Assembly (NCBI GenBank): GCA_003971905.1
Contig: RSEE01000016.1
Coordinates: 496,001-560,000, forward strand
Length of the DNA: 64,000 nucleotides
Source of the DNA: Moniliella sp. 'wahieum'
Taxonomy: Eukaryota; Basidiomycota; Moniliellomycetes; Moniliellales; Moniliellaceae
Reading direction: 5' to 3'
Position numbers and translations under genes: made by a program. Every line of letters starts with the position of its first letter. The first letter of the stretch is position 1. The notes beneath the pieces were generated by a model, which worked only from the letters and a program-made list of their open reading frames with translations, was not told the origin of the DNA and made no database searches. Shown piece after piece: positions 12,349-21,297 of the stretch.

Positions 12349-12572
12349 TGTTGGGACCTGCGGTCCCGTACATAGGCCAAGGCGCCTTATCACCCTTCGC
12401 CCTCATTAATCATTTGACCTCCGAAGGCTCCACGTGTATACTCAGGCTTGTTTGAACCTTGTCTCATCTAGGTGTGGCATAAAGATTAGACCCAACCACC
12501 ACCACCGCGATTGCACTGTTCTACATTTCCAGAGGTTCATCGCCCAACCCCCTGGGTTCCTCCGGTCTTACA
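12349..12572 (+). repeat. 5' LTR of the copia element
   Basis: Begins TGTTGGGACC and ends CGGTCTTACA, with the TG...CA ends of retroviral-type LTRs. It aligns along about 210 bases with 15362-15579, and more distantly with the solo copy at 60530-60752. Confidence 0.85.
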
Positions 12573-12672
12573 GAGTTACAATCCTCTTGACGCTCATTCC
12601 TGAGTACTCCCCATTCACCCCACTCCTCCATCTAACCCATTCACTCCACCCAAGTCCTGGCTCAATTCCTCA

Positions 12673-13716
12673 ATGCCACCTCGTGCTGCTCCCGCCGCCG
12701 AGGACACACCTCGTGTTACTCCCGTGCCCGAGGCCATCCCCACTCCTACCCCCGACGATACCGCACCCATATCGTCATTGCAGACGAACGGCATCCAGGC
12801 TAATATCTCCAACATTGTCGACGTTCTCCGCCCCGTATTTGCCTTTTTCAACGCTGGGAAGATCACCTTCGAGGAGTTCCAACAGGCGGGTACTTCACAC
12901 GGGTTTTCGCTCCAATCGACGATGCAAGCCTTCACACGGATTGCCGGGGAAACATCGGTTTTCGTATCGAAGCCGAGCCGCGATAAGAACCCTTGGGCGC
13001 TACCCCCCCACAAACTTTTGCGTGAAGCTATCCGCACCGATGTGCCGTATAACGAACGCCTACACATGAACGGCTCTTTTTGGTTATGGGCCGAACACTT
13101 CTTGCCCAGTCTCCACATCATCCCACAAGGTCGCGAGCACCTGGAACAAGGCCCATCTCTGAGTGGGTACAATGAGACCCTTGATGCCCTTTTAGTCAAA
13201 GTGCTACTCCCATGGCTGGATACCGACGTTGCCCAGAGTCTTACCCTGATGAGCACTCCAGCCCTCGGCTCTGCGTACTTTCAGACCCTGCGTAGTGTGT
13301 ACGGCTTTGTGTCCGACGCTCAGTTGACACACCTGTATGCCAAGATTGCAACGATTAAGATGGGTTCCAAATCCGGCCGCCAATACCTCAACGAGTTCCA
13401 AATGGCCGTTCGCGAATACGAGCTGAGCGCGAAGACTGAGTTGGGTGAGCGGACTCTGGCACATATACTGCGGGCAGGTGTGCCGGATAGGATGTGGCTG
13501 AAGATGCATCGCAACAGCAGTTACGACGCCGTATGCACAGCGGTGAATGAACTCGACGCCTTTGTTGATGAGCAGGTCCTGCGCAAGCCATACCAACCCC
13601 AACCTCCCGCGCTCTACACCCAGCAACACTGTCAGCACTGGTACCAGTTGCGGAAGAGGCCACGGCAGCGGCGGCAGTTATCGAGGAGGATACCACGGCG
13701 GTCACTGTGGCGATAG
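12673..13716 (+). CDS. Gag-like capsid protein of the copia element
   Basis: A 347-codon open frame starts 100 bases after the LTR. It has a Pro/Ala-rich N-terminus and then a helical Gag-type core: residues about 130-270 include a WLDTDVAQSL, TLRSVYGFVSDAQLTHLYAKI and YLNEFQMAVREYEL series typical of copia Gag (the UBN2 family region). Near 13640 the true frame appears to switch: the +1 frame carries a Gly/Arg/His-rich patch (GRGHGSGGSYRGGYHGG), so the last about 30 residues of the 347-codon frame are probably out of frame. No CCHC zinc knuckle is seen. Confidence 0.8.
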   Translation: MPPRAAPAAEDTPRVTPVPEAIPTPTPDDTAPISSLQTNGIQANISNIVDVLRPVFAFFNAGKITFEEFQQAGTSHGFSLQSTMQAFTRIAGETSVFVSKPSRDKNPWALPPHKLLREAIRTDVPYNERLHMNGSFWLWAEHFLPSLHIIPQGREHLEQGPSLSGYNETLDALLVKVLLPWLDTDVAQSLTLMSTPALGSAYFQTLRSVYGFVSDAQLTHLYAKIATIKMGSKSGRQYLNEFQMAVREYELSAKTELGERTLAHILRAGVPDRMWLKMHRNSSYDAVCTAVNELDAFVDEQVLRKPYQPQPPALYTQQHCQHWYQLRKRPRQRRQLSRRIPRRSLWR

Positions 13717-13739
13717 CCGGTACGGTCCTCCTCGACAGG

Positions 13740-15420
13740 CGAGTCAATCTCGACTGCCCACGCACGATTCCCAATGCTTCCCTCCACAACGCCTGAGATG
13801 CCCGCTGTGCCTGAGACGGAATCGATCGTGTCCACAACCCCTCCCCACCCTTACAGGGCCAGTGCGGAGGCCGTACGCCAGCCAACCTCCCTGCGCAACA
13901 CGATTCAAGTGCGAGACCATCCGTATTCAATAAACGAAGCGCGTTTATCAATCTTCGCCCACACCGCGAGCCCATAGCGGTGGCAAACGGGCCGATCGCA
14001 TACACTGAAGGTATTGGCACCATTTCTATGTACATTCAAACCCAGAACGGAGCTCCTATCCGCATCCACCTTCCCGGCAGTTTGTACTGCCCTACCTTCC
14101 CGACCAACCTCCTAAGCGCTTATCATCTCTCTGTCGCAGGCATTGGCAGCTGGATCCCTCCAGGTGGCCATGGCCTCCACCTTGGTCGACACGGCGAACC
14201 CCTTCGTCTCGCCGCCGATTCAAGCTATTCCCTCGCTCTTGCGTCTAATACTACGGCCACAGCCAACAGAGCCACTTCGCCACTCAACCTTGAAGCAACC
14301 CTGGTCAAGGTGAAAAACGCCCACATCCGATGGAACCATGCACCACTAGATCAACTTTCAACCCTCACGTCGGACGACCCAGCATTCGAACGGGTCAAGA
14401 GTGGCGACATCGTTTTAGTCCGGTCCTCGTGGCACTGTGCCCCATGCGCACTAAGCAGAGCCACTGTCCCCACCCCACGCTACGACTGGACGCCCAATCC
14501 GAACCATTCGCCCTTCTCTCTCTCTTCACCTCGATGTCCTCGACATATCCCGCCAAAACGGTGGGGGTCATACGTACGCCCTTATCATTGTCGACGATTT
14601 TACGCGGTATACCTGGACGCTACCCTTGGTGTCCAAGGGTGATGCCACAGCCCAACTTCAGGCCTTTATCCGGCGAGCATCGCCAACATCCCGACCGCCC
14701 CCTCCAGACTGTCCACTCTGACAATGCGCCTGAACTTACCACCGCAATGGACGACTTTTACTGCGAACTAGGCGTAGTGAGCGAGCGCACACCAATCCTG
14801 GCGAAAGTGCGTCCAATGGGGTCGCCGAACGCGCCATAAGATCGATTACGGATCGCGCTCGACTCATGGTGGTAGCCAACCGATTGATTCCCGACGAGTG
14901 GTGGGAACACGCTTGTTGGCAGCCACATACGCACACAACCAGTCGCCGCCAAAGGCACTGGGTGGTGACAGTCGATTTGTCCGATACCATGGCTTCAAAC
15001 CTTCCTTCGCATGCGCGGGTTTGGCACCCTTGCTTACCTGCGCCTATTGACCAACCAACGCGAGGGAGGCATACTTGGTCCGCGGGCCATCCCAGCGATG
15101 TTGGTGGGTTACGGGCACGGCCGCGGTTCGAAGGGGTGGCTCTTTGCCATCCACCAGGATGACGGCCAAGTTGGATTCCGTTGGAAAAAGCCGTCCACCT
15201 GGACACATGTCCCGTACACCACCGAATATCCCACGCACTTTCATCTGGACCCCCTTGTTCCTTCTGGTGGCGGAGAGTTGGGGGTGGGCGGAGGGATGGG
15301 TGCTGTGAGGCAGTCAAACAGCTCTCCACCCGTCGGCGTGTGCGTTTTGCGATGGATGAATCGCAGTCCCGTACATAGGCCAAGGCGCCTTATCACCCTT
15401 CGCCCCTCAGGCCTCATTTG
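13740..15420 (+). pseudogene. Protease/integrase remnants of copia Pol
   Basis: The region 13930-14400 encodes the copia protease/pre-integrase transition (peptide NGAPIRIHLPGSLYCP, then NLLSAYHLSVAG). At 14505-14660 another frame gives the integrase core start LHLDVLDISRQNGGG and IIVDDFTRYTW, and after a further shift VHSDNAPELTTAM and GVAERAIRSITDRARLM, followed by FGTLAYLRLL. These are the D,D-35-E type blocks of Ty1/copia integrase. At least three frame changes and the missing RT/RNase H make it non-functional as it stands. Nothing of RT motif YVDD is visible. Confidence 0.85.
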
Positions 15421-15579
15421 ACCTCCGAAGTCTCCACGCGTGTATACTCAGGCTTGTTTGAACCCCTGTCTCCTCTAGGTGTGGCATAAGGCTTAGACTC
15501 AACCCCACCACCCCGCGATTGCATTGCTTTACATTTCCAGAGGCTCATCGCCCAACCCCTTGGGTTCCTCCGGTCTTCA
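15362..15579 (+). repeat. 3' LTR of the copia element, 5' end clipped
   Basis: Matches the 5' LTR from GTCCCGTACATAGGCC onward, with small indels. The left about 15 bases (TGTTGGGACC...) are lost, consistent with an internal deletion whose right end lies inside the LTR. Confidence 0.83.
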
Positions 15580-15866
15580 CGATGTACTAGTGCACAGTTC
15601 TACCCTGCGCCTTCCGTGCCGGCTCACCGCTCGCGGTCGAAAGGCCGCCATCCATTCGTCTCCGTCATCGATTCCACCTCTCCATCTCTTTCCCCCTACT
15701 ATATATGCACGAACGAATGACAACCCATTGTGCAAGATAAATGCTCTTAAATGATGCTGGTGAGGTTCCATGTTCGGGATGGGTCGCATAGTCGAAGTGC
15801 AAGATGCAAGTGGTAAAATGCAGGGCAATCTCACCCAGTGAGTCCAAGTTGGGTGGAGAGGGGCCG

Positions 15867-18247
15867 TCATTCCGGTCCCAGCAAGGCAGCAGTAGAGCCG
15901 TTGGAGATTTCGTGCTCGACCGATGGGGGTTTGAAAGGCCAAATGTCAAAGACGCGAGCCAGCGCGACAAGCTGGGTGGTAACAGATCGCATACCCTCGC
16001 CCTAGGATCCACCACTTCCTCGGGTGAGTGGGCAAAGTCCGTGTTGTCCTTAGCGAGACGATGAACAATTTCCTCCGCACCAGGTGCAACATGGCGCAGG
16101 GAATCGAGGATGGAATGGCTGCGCAAACAAGGACGTTCTTCATCAACCAGTCAAACGTTGGGTAGAGGTCCACCGGCACCAGAGGATTCCTGCGCGAGTG
16201 ATTGTAACGAACGCAAGACGCTGTCGGTTCAACCCCGACGCCGCATTGTCGCTTTCAGGCCCGCCATTGGTCTTGACCAAACGAGAGTAAGCCGATTTGC
16301 CCACAATCATTTGTTCACTGCCATAAACGTGTTCATAAAGCGGCAGGAACTCGTCCCCGCGCATGTGGTACTCCACATGCGCAAGGGCGTCCGTCAGCAC
16401 GTTCACCTTGGACCGATGGTGATCCCCGGGCGTGATCACCAATCGGTCGGCCAAGCTTTCGGTAATGATTAGGTGCATTTTGACCCTGCCATAACGGAAA
16501 AGCCACGCGCGAGAGCCAATAGCCGAAATCATTTGGACGACGAGTTGCTCCCCCAAAACGCTGTTGGGGATTGTCATAAACACTTCCAAGGGAGACGCCA
16601 ATTTCCAATCCAGAGTATCGAACGAAAGGCTGTCGCTAGGTTCAACCTGGGAAGGAAAATGCCAGTATCACGCAACGGGTAATCAAGGCGCCACCCTTTT
16701 CCAAGTCGGTGTATGTGGCCCACTCCCAAGCCGAATAGGGAATACAGTAAGCCGGCTTCCATCCACCTTGGACGCCTTCGTTGCATTCCTCCAACCGGAT
16801 GAGCCAGGACCAATAATTCAACCCATCCTCCATTGCATAGACGTGTTCCACATTTGGGTGGCGGAGAAGGCCTTGAGTGACTGTGCCGGCCCCTGCATAG
16901 CCCTCCAGAATGATGCGGGGGGGCCTTGATCGAGCTTCATATGAGAGATGACTTTCTCCACAGTCGAGCTGTTATTGAGGAAAAAATGGTTGACTGCGTG
17001 GAACGAAGTATCCTTCTCAAACCCAAACTCGAGAGCCTGCCGCCAGCTTTGACAGGGGGAGATGGGGAAAGTCTTGATGAGTCCGAATCATATCCTCTTG
17101 CTTCTCACTGGGCAAGTCCCACATCGCCTTGTGAGTCGTAATGAGTTCAGCATACGTTCTTGACGTTTGAGTAGCCGCGCTTTCGACACACGATTCCGGC
17201 CCAAGAGGAACTGGGTATCAGGGAGGGGCGCAACCTCCAAAGCATCCGTCCGGGATTCATCCGCCTCAGGTTCTCCACCTTCCTCATTCTTCTCATCGGT
17301 GATTGGATTGCGGGCTTCCGCCAGAGCTAATGCTTGGGTGATCGACAACATCGATACGCGGGCGGCATCCAGTCGTGACGTTTGTGCATTAAGCACATTC
17401 TGGCGAAGACGTTCCGGATCGTACTCTGGGGGCCTCACACCAAATGGCACCGATGAGCGAAGGTACGTAGTTGCGTATTCTTCTTCCAGCGTCGGCGCCT
17501 TGGTGTTCTGGCCCACAACAGGAGGAGGATTGGTCTCCGCAGGAAGGGCCTTCAAAGGAATAGTCTCCGACGGAAGGGACTGCGCAGGAATGGTCTTAGG
17601 CGTAGGGACCACACGTTTTTTCGCCTTCTTGGGAACCGGGGTTTCTTCTTTGGAGATGTAGAGCGGAGAATAGAGATTGATCCATGGGAACCCAGGTCTT
17701 CCCAGGTGAAAGAATCCCATCCCCCAAAGAAAGTGACATAGCATCATGTACATCACGTACAGGCGATATAAGGCTCTCCGCATCACCAGCCTGCATTTTG
17801 GCGAGGGCGTCCACGCTCACGCTTCGTACTTGCCTTTTCTTCGCGTGAAGAAGCGGGTGGGCGCCCACGCGGCCGTTTCGGACGTTCCTCTTCATCACGA
17901 GGTCGAGGGCGGGTGGACGCCCACGCGGCCGCTTCGGACGTGTCACTTCATCGCGTGGTGAAGTGGGTGGGCGCCCGCGGGGCTTTTTCGGAGGCACCTT
18001 TTCAATCAAATCGTCACCAGCGCCCGAAGGAGCAGCTGGCATCTGGCGAGGCCGGCCTCCTTGAGGTTGCAGGGGGGTGCTTCGGTCCCCACATCGGTTT
18101 CGTCTTGCCAGTTCGCCGAGGTCAGACTGAAACGGCGGGAGGGTGCCGCAAGAGGATCCTCGTAGATGGAAGAAATATCTGGGATGCCAATGGCCTTGGA
18201 ACCGATAGCCTTGGAAGGACGCGGGCGACACGAGCGGCGAGCGCCAT
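15867..18247 (-). CDS. MTF1: Mitochondrial transcription factor B (Mtf1/TFB2M-like) with AT-hooks
   Basis: The methyltransferase-fold half shows SAM-motif I as ILEGYAGAGTVTQGLL (about 16840-16890), then EHVYAMEDGLNYWSWL, the segment SRAWLFRYGRVKMHLII with RLVITPGDHHRSKV (about 16400-16500), and the C-terminal RVFDIWPFKPP (about 15930). This matches the Mtf1/mtTFB branch of the rRNA adenine dimethylase family, which melts promoters for mitochondrial RNA polymerase. The start at 18247 is chosen because the first residues (MALAARVARVLPR) form an Arg-rich, acid-free presequence. Unusually, about 17820-18000 carries four AT-hook cores (RGRPP or RGRPR) between this presequence and the fold. A 232-codon Glu-rich linker frame (17088-17786) lies between. 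At least seven frame changes are required, many at C/G runs; these may be assembly errors. Family call is firm; activity as a methyltransferase cannot be judged. Confidence 0.82.
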
Positions 18248-18705
18248 GCCAGGAGAGAAAGCGGTGGTCAGGCTTTAAAAACGCAGCCGGGTATGGCGCC
18301 GAAGAAAAAGCCGCACTGTTTGGGTTACATAAGCCACATTCTGTTCCAGCGCCTGTGCAAGTTGTTAAAGTACACTTACGCTTTAAAATTAAGAAATTAA
18401 AGGGACTGTAGCAGGCAGACGGCGCGGTCTAAGCTACCAGAAGCAGATGAGCGAGAACGAGGTAACGAGTCGAGCGAAGAAGTGGGGGCGGTAAGGAAAA
18501 CAGAGGAATGCGTCAGCGGTGTCTACTACGCGTGCGGCTTACACTTGGAACCAAGGTGGAGGCGCCATGCATGTGTGAGAGCGCGACCCAAAGTCTAGAC
18601 CAAAACTATTAGGGCACAGTGACACTCACAGCAGCCATCACCTGCAACAGGGCCACCGATGGAGCCTGACACATCCTGTGATGGGTGCCGGCCCGGTTTG
18701 GATCT

Positions 18706-18930
18706 TGTTGAGCTAAGTGGCTCGTGATTTGGCCAATGTCCCTTCAGCTCCTCCTCAGACCTAGGAGTTCCGCTGTTTCCCCTCTCCTGTTTTCCTCCTT
18801 GCCCCGCAGCTTAGCCCCTGATGGCGACTCGCTGCTTGATGTTCCTCTGTAGGCATTGCTGGTTGCCACACCACCACCACCAGTGCGATTGCATCACCCT
18901 CGAGGACCATCAGGACTCCAGGTCTCATCA
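18706..18930 (+). mobile_element. Solo LTR, family B, with target duplication
   Basis: Begins TGTTGAGC and ends GGTCTCATCA. It is flanked by a perfect 5-bp duplication GATCT (18701-18705 and 18931-18935). It is closely similar to 52245-52465 and, inverted, to 63042-63273. No internal element remains, so it is a product of LTR-LTR recombination. Confidence 0.9.
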
Positions 18931-19472
18931 GATCTGGTACAGAATGCATTGAAAGCATGAGACACGCTACTTTTCGCTGCAAACTACACACTTCTCATAC
19001 ACGGCGACTGGTTAGAAAGGTGAGCATCTACAGAACCCGCGGATTCGCAATCTGAGTTTGAGGCACATATATATGTGGTTTTGTGAATGCAGACAATGAC
19101 CCTCGTCCCGCAGTGTGTTGACACTTAACGACACATCTTCTTCCTCATCGATTATTTCGTCGCTTCAAGGCGGCTTTTCTTCATCTGATTGGCACTTTCA
19201 AAAAGAGGCTGTCACAGCAGTAACCATCTATCTGTCTGAATTTAGCCATTGACAAGCTAGATCCGGCACGGGGGGTAGGGCAACGAATAAGAAACAAGTG
19301 GTGAGAAAGGGGATGCGGGGGCGGATACGAGCAACTCTCGTTTTCAAAGACTCACTCGGCCCACACGGCACGAGCCACGGGGCACGAGGGCCTACCAACA
19401 ACTCAGTACGAACCTGTCGTGCCACAGCAGCGCTGGGCGCACCATAGGATTATTTTGCAGAGTGGGACTCAC
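18931..19472. other. Spacer and Tom20 3' flank
   Basis: No gene seen. The 3' part should contain the Tom20 transcript end. Confidence 0.4.
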
Positions 19473-20721
19473 TCAAGCAGATTCCTCAACCGCCTCGGGC
19501 TTAGGCTCCGCTACCTCCTCCTTCGTCTCCTCAGGGGTGGAAACCTCCTTGGCAGGCTCCTCCTCCTTAGCAGACTCCTTCTTGACCGGCTCCTCGACCT
19601 TGGAAACAGCCTCGTCAACAGCCTCCTCCACTTGGGGGCAACCTCCTCAACTACCTCTGCCGCCTTGGAGGCAACTTCCTCAACCGCCTCCTCAGTTTGG
19701 GGCAACCTTCTCCACAGTCTCCTCCGCCTGAGGGGCAGCCTCTTCCACGGGGCAGGAGTGGGTGCTGGGACATCCTCCTTGGGGGTCTCCGTCTCCTCCG
19801 TCGGCTCAGCGGCCTCCTCCACCTTGGAGTTTCCGCAGCAGGAGCCTCGGCCTCAGCGGGCTGCTCGGTGCCAAAGCTAAAATGGACCGGGGCAGTGGAC
19901 GGAGAAGGCTCGGCAGCAGCGCCAAAGTCCTTGCTAATGGAACCCTCGTCCGCCGGCTTGTCCGATGTGGCCGAAACGACGTCCCACTCATTTGTCGAAC
20001 CCGAAACAGACTCAGGCTTGGCAGATTCCTTGGCCTCTTCAGTTTCCTCCTCCTTCTTCTCTTCGTCCTTCTTCTCTCCGTCCTTAGACTCCTCCACCTT
20101 GGATTCCGCACCCTTGGGGCAGAGGGAGCCTCATCGTCCACCTCGTCAACACGGATCGACGCGCCGGCCGAGCCGAGGGGGCCTCACCCTCGGCCAGAAT
20201 CACATCCTTCTCGACCATCTCATAATGAGTTGGTTTACCTCCTCCGGGACCGTCTTGCCGAGGATCACGAGCAGCTCAAATGGCTGCGGGTAGACCTTGA
20301 GCGCGCGGAAGAAGGCAGTGGCCGAGTCAAGGTGGAAGTCCTTGCCGCGGTTAAAGAGGAGCTCACCAACAGAGATTTGCTCCATGAAGTAGGCCTCGCG
20401 GGTGGCGGGGTCCTTGGGATGGTGCCGTCGGCGAGAGCAGCACGCGTGCTGGCCACCGCCGCAGCAATGGCTATGTCTGAGGCTTTACTGGATTCCTCCG
20501 CCTTCTTGGCCTCAGCCTTCTTTTGGCGCTTGTACTGCTGCCCAAGGAGCGGCGGAAGGTGGCGTCATGGCGGCGGCGATAGTCAAAGTAGCTGGAGAGC
20601 CAAGGGGTCAGCACAAATGAAGGCGACAGCAAAAGGTGGGAGAAGCACGCACGCAGCATAGCCAACGACGGCGCCGGCGAGCGTCAGGCCAGTGACAGCG
20701 GCAGCAGTTTGACGCCTTCAT
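19473..20721 (-). CDS. TOM20: Mitochondrial import receptor Tom20 with long acidic tail
   Basis: The N-terminal membrane anchor (TAAAVTGLTLAGAVVGYA) is joined through an intron at 20592-20652 to YFDYRRRHDATFRRSLG, the signature right after the Tom20 anchor. A Lys/Ala-rich linker follows, then the receptor domain (MEQISVGELLFNRG and AFFRALKVYPQPFELLVIL, KTVPEEVNQLIM). Tom20 sits in the outer membrane and binds amphipathic presequences for the TOM complex. Here the reading continues about 250 residues past the usual end as a Glu/Lys/Ala/Pro-rich tail (for example KKDEEKKEEETEEAKESAK, TEEAVEEVASKAAEVVEEV, ending KPEAVEESA). Fungal Tom20 is normally under 200 residues. Several frame changes lie in the tail, and one separates the start codon at 20719-20721 from the anchor frame, so the exact start is provisional. 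The tail could instead be a neighbouring ORF joined by error, but the acidic frame runs on directly. Confidence 0.85.
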
Positions 20722-21297
20722 GGTGCAGACGGTGGTGGTGGAAGAGGGTCGGTGGCTGGGCGGACGGCAGCAGCGGCCGAGGAACAAAATCTGACAGTGC
20801 AGGCTTCGCGGCTGCTAGGGTTGCGTCTGGGGAGGCGCCTTGGGGGCAGTGTGAGCACTGGGCAGCCTGAGCGCTCCGGCTCAGCGCTGAGGCTCAGCAC
20901 TGCGACCATCGATCCCCGATCACCTGGATCACCGTTCAAGAGACGGAGCCAGCGCAGCCGGGCAGGGCTAAGGCGCGGGGGCACTGAGGGGCGCCTCATC
21001 GGTCGCAGCGGTGACTCGTAACCATGGGCGACTGAGCCTCAGCGGCCCAGCGCTCAACCAACGTTCAACGAGGATAGGTGCACGTGATGCGTGTGGACGA
21101 GGTGCAATGCGGGGCACGTGACGCGGGAGAGCATGCCCACCCCGCACGGACCGGCGGGCAGTGGCGCAGCAGCGGCGCAGCAGAGAGGCTGTGCACCGCC
21201 AAAGAAAGCTGCCGCAACACGCAACAGCAGAAAGGCCGCCCGCTCGCTATTTAACCCCCACATCGCCCCTTCCTCTCCCGGCGCCACCACGCATACG
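20722..21297. promoter_or_regulatory. Shared divergent promoter region
   Basis: A 576-bp spacer separates the divergent Tom20 and PX-protein start codons. It is GC-rich, contains CACGTG (21081-21086) and a CACGTGA (21115-21121), which are E-box cores bound by bHLH factors, and a TATTTAA at 21248-21254 about 45 bases before the PX-gene ATG. Function is inferred from position only. Confidence 0.5.

Larger units (their letters stand above)
12349..15579 (+). mobile_element. Decayed Ty1/copia-type LTR retrotransposon
   Basis: Two direct LTR copies (12349-12572 and about 15362-15579) flank a Gag frame, a protease/pre-integrase segment and a broken integrase in the copia order. Reverse transcriptase and RNase H are missing: integrase-like sequence runs almost directly into the 3' LTR, whose first 15 or so bases are also absent, so one internal deletion removed the RT-RH part. 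A possible target duplication is CGATA (12344-12348) against CGATG (15580-15584), four of five bases. The element is not autonomous. Confidence 0.88.
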
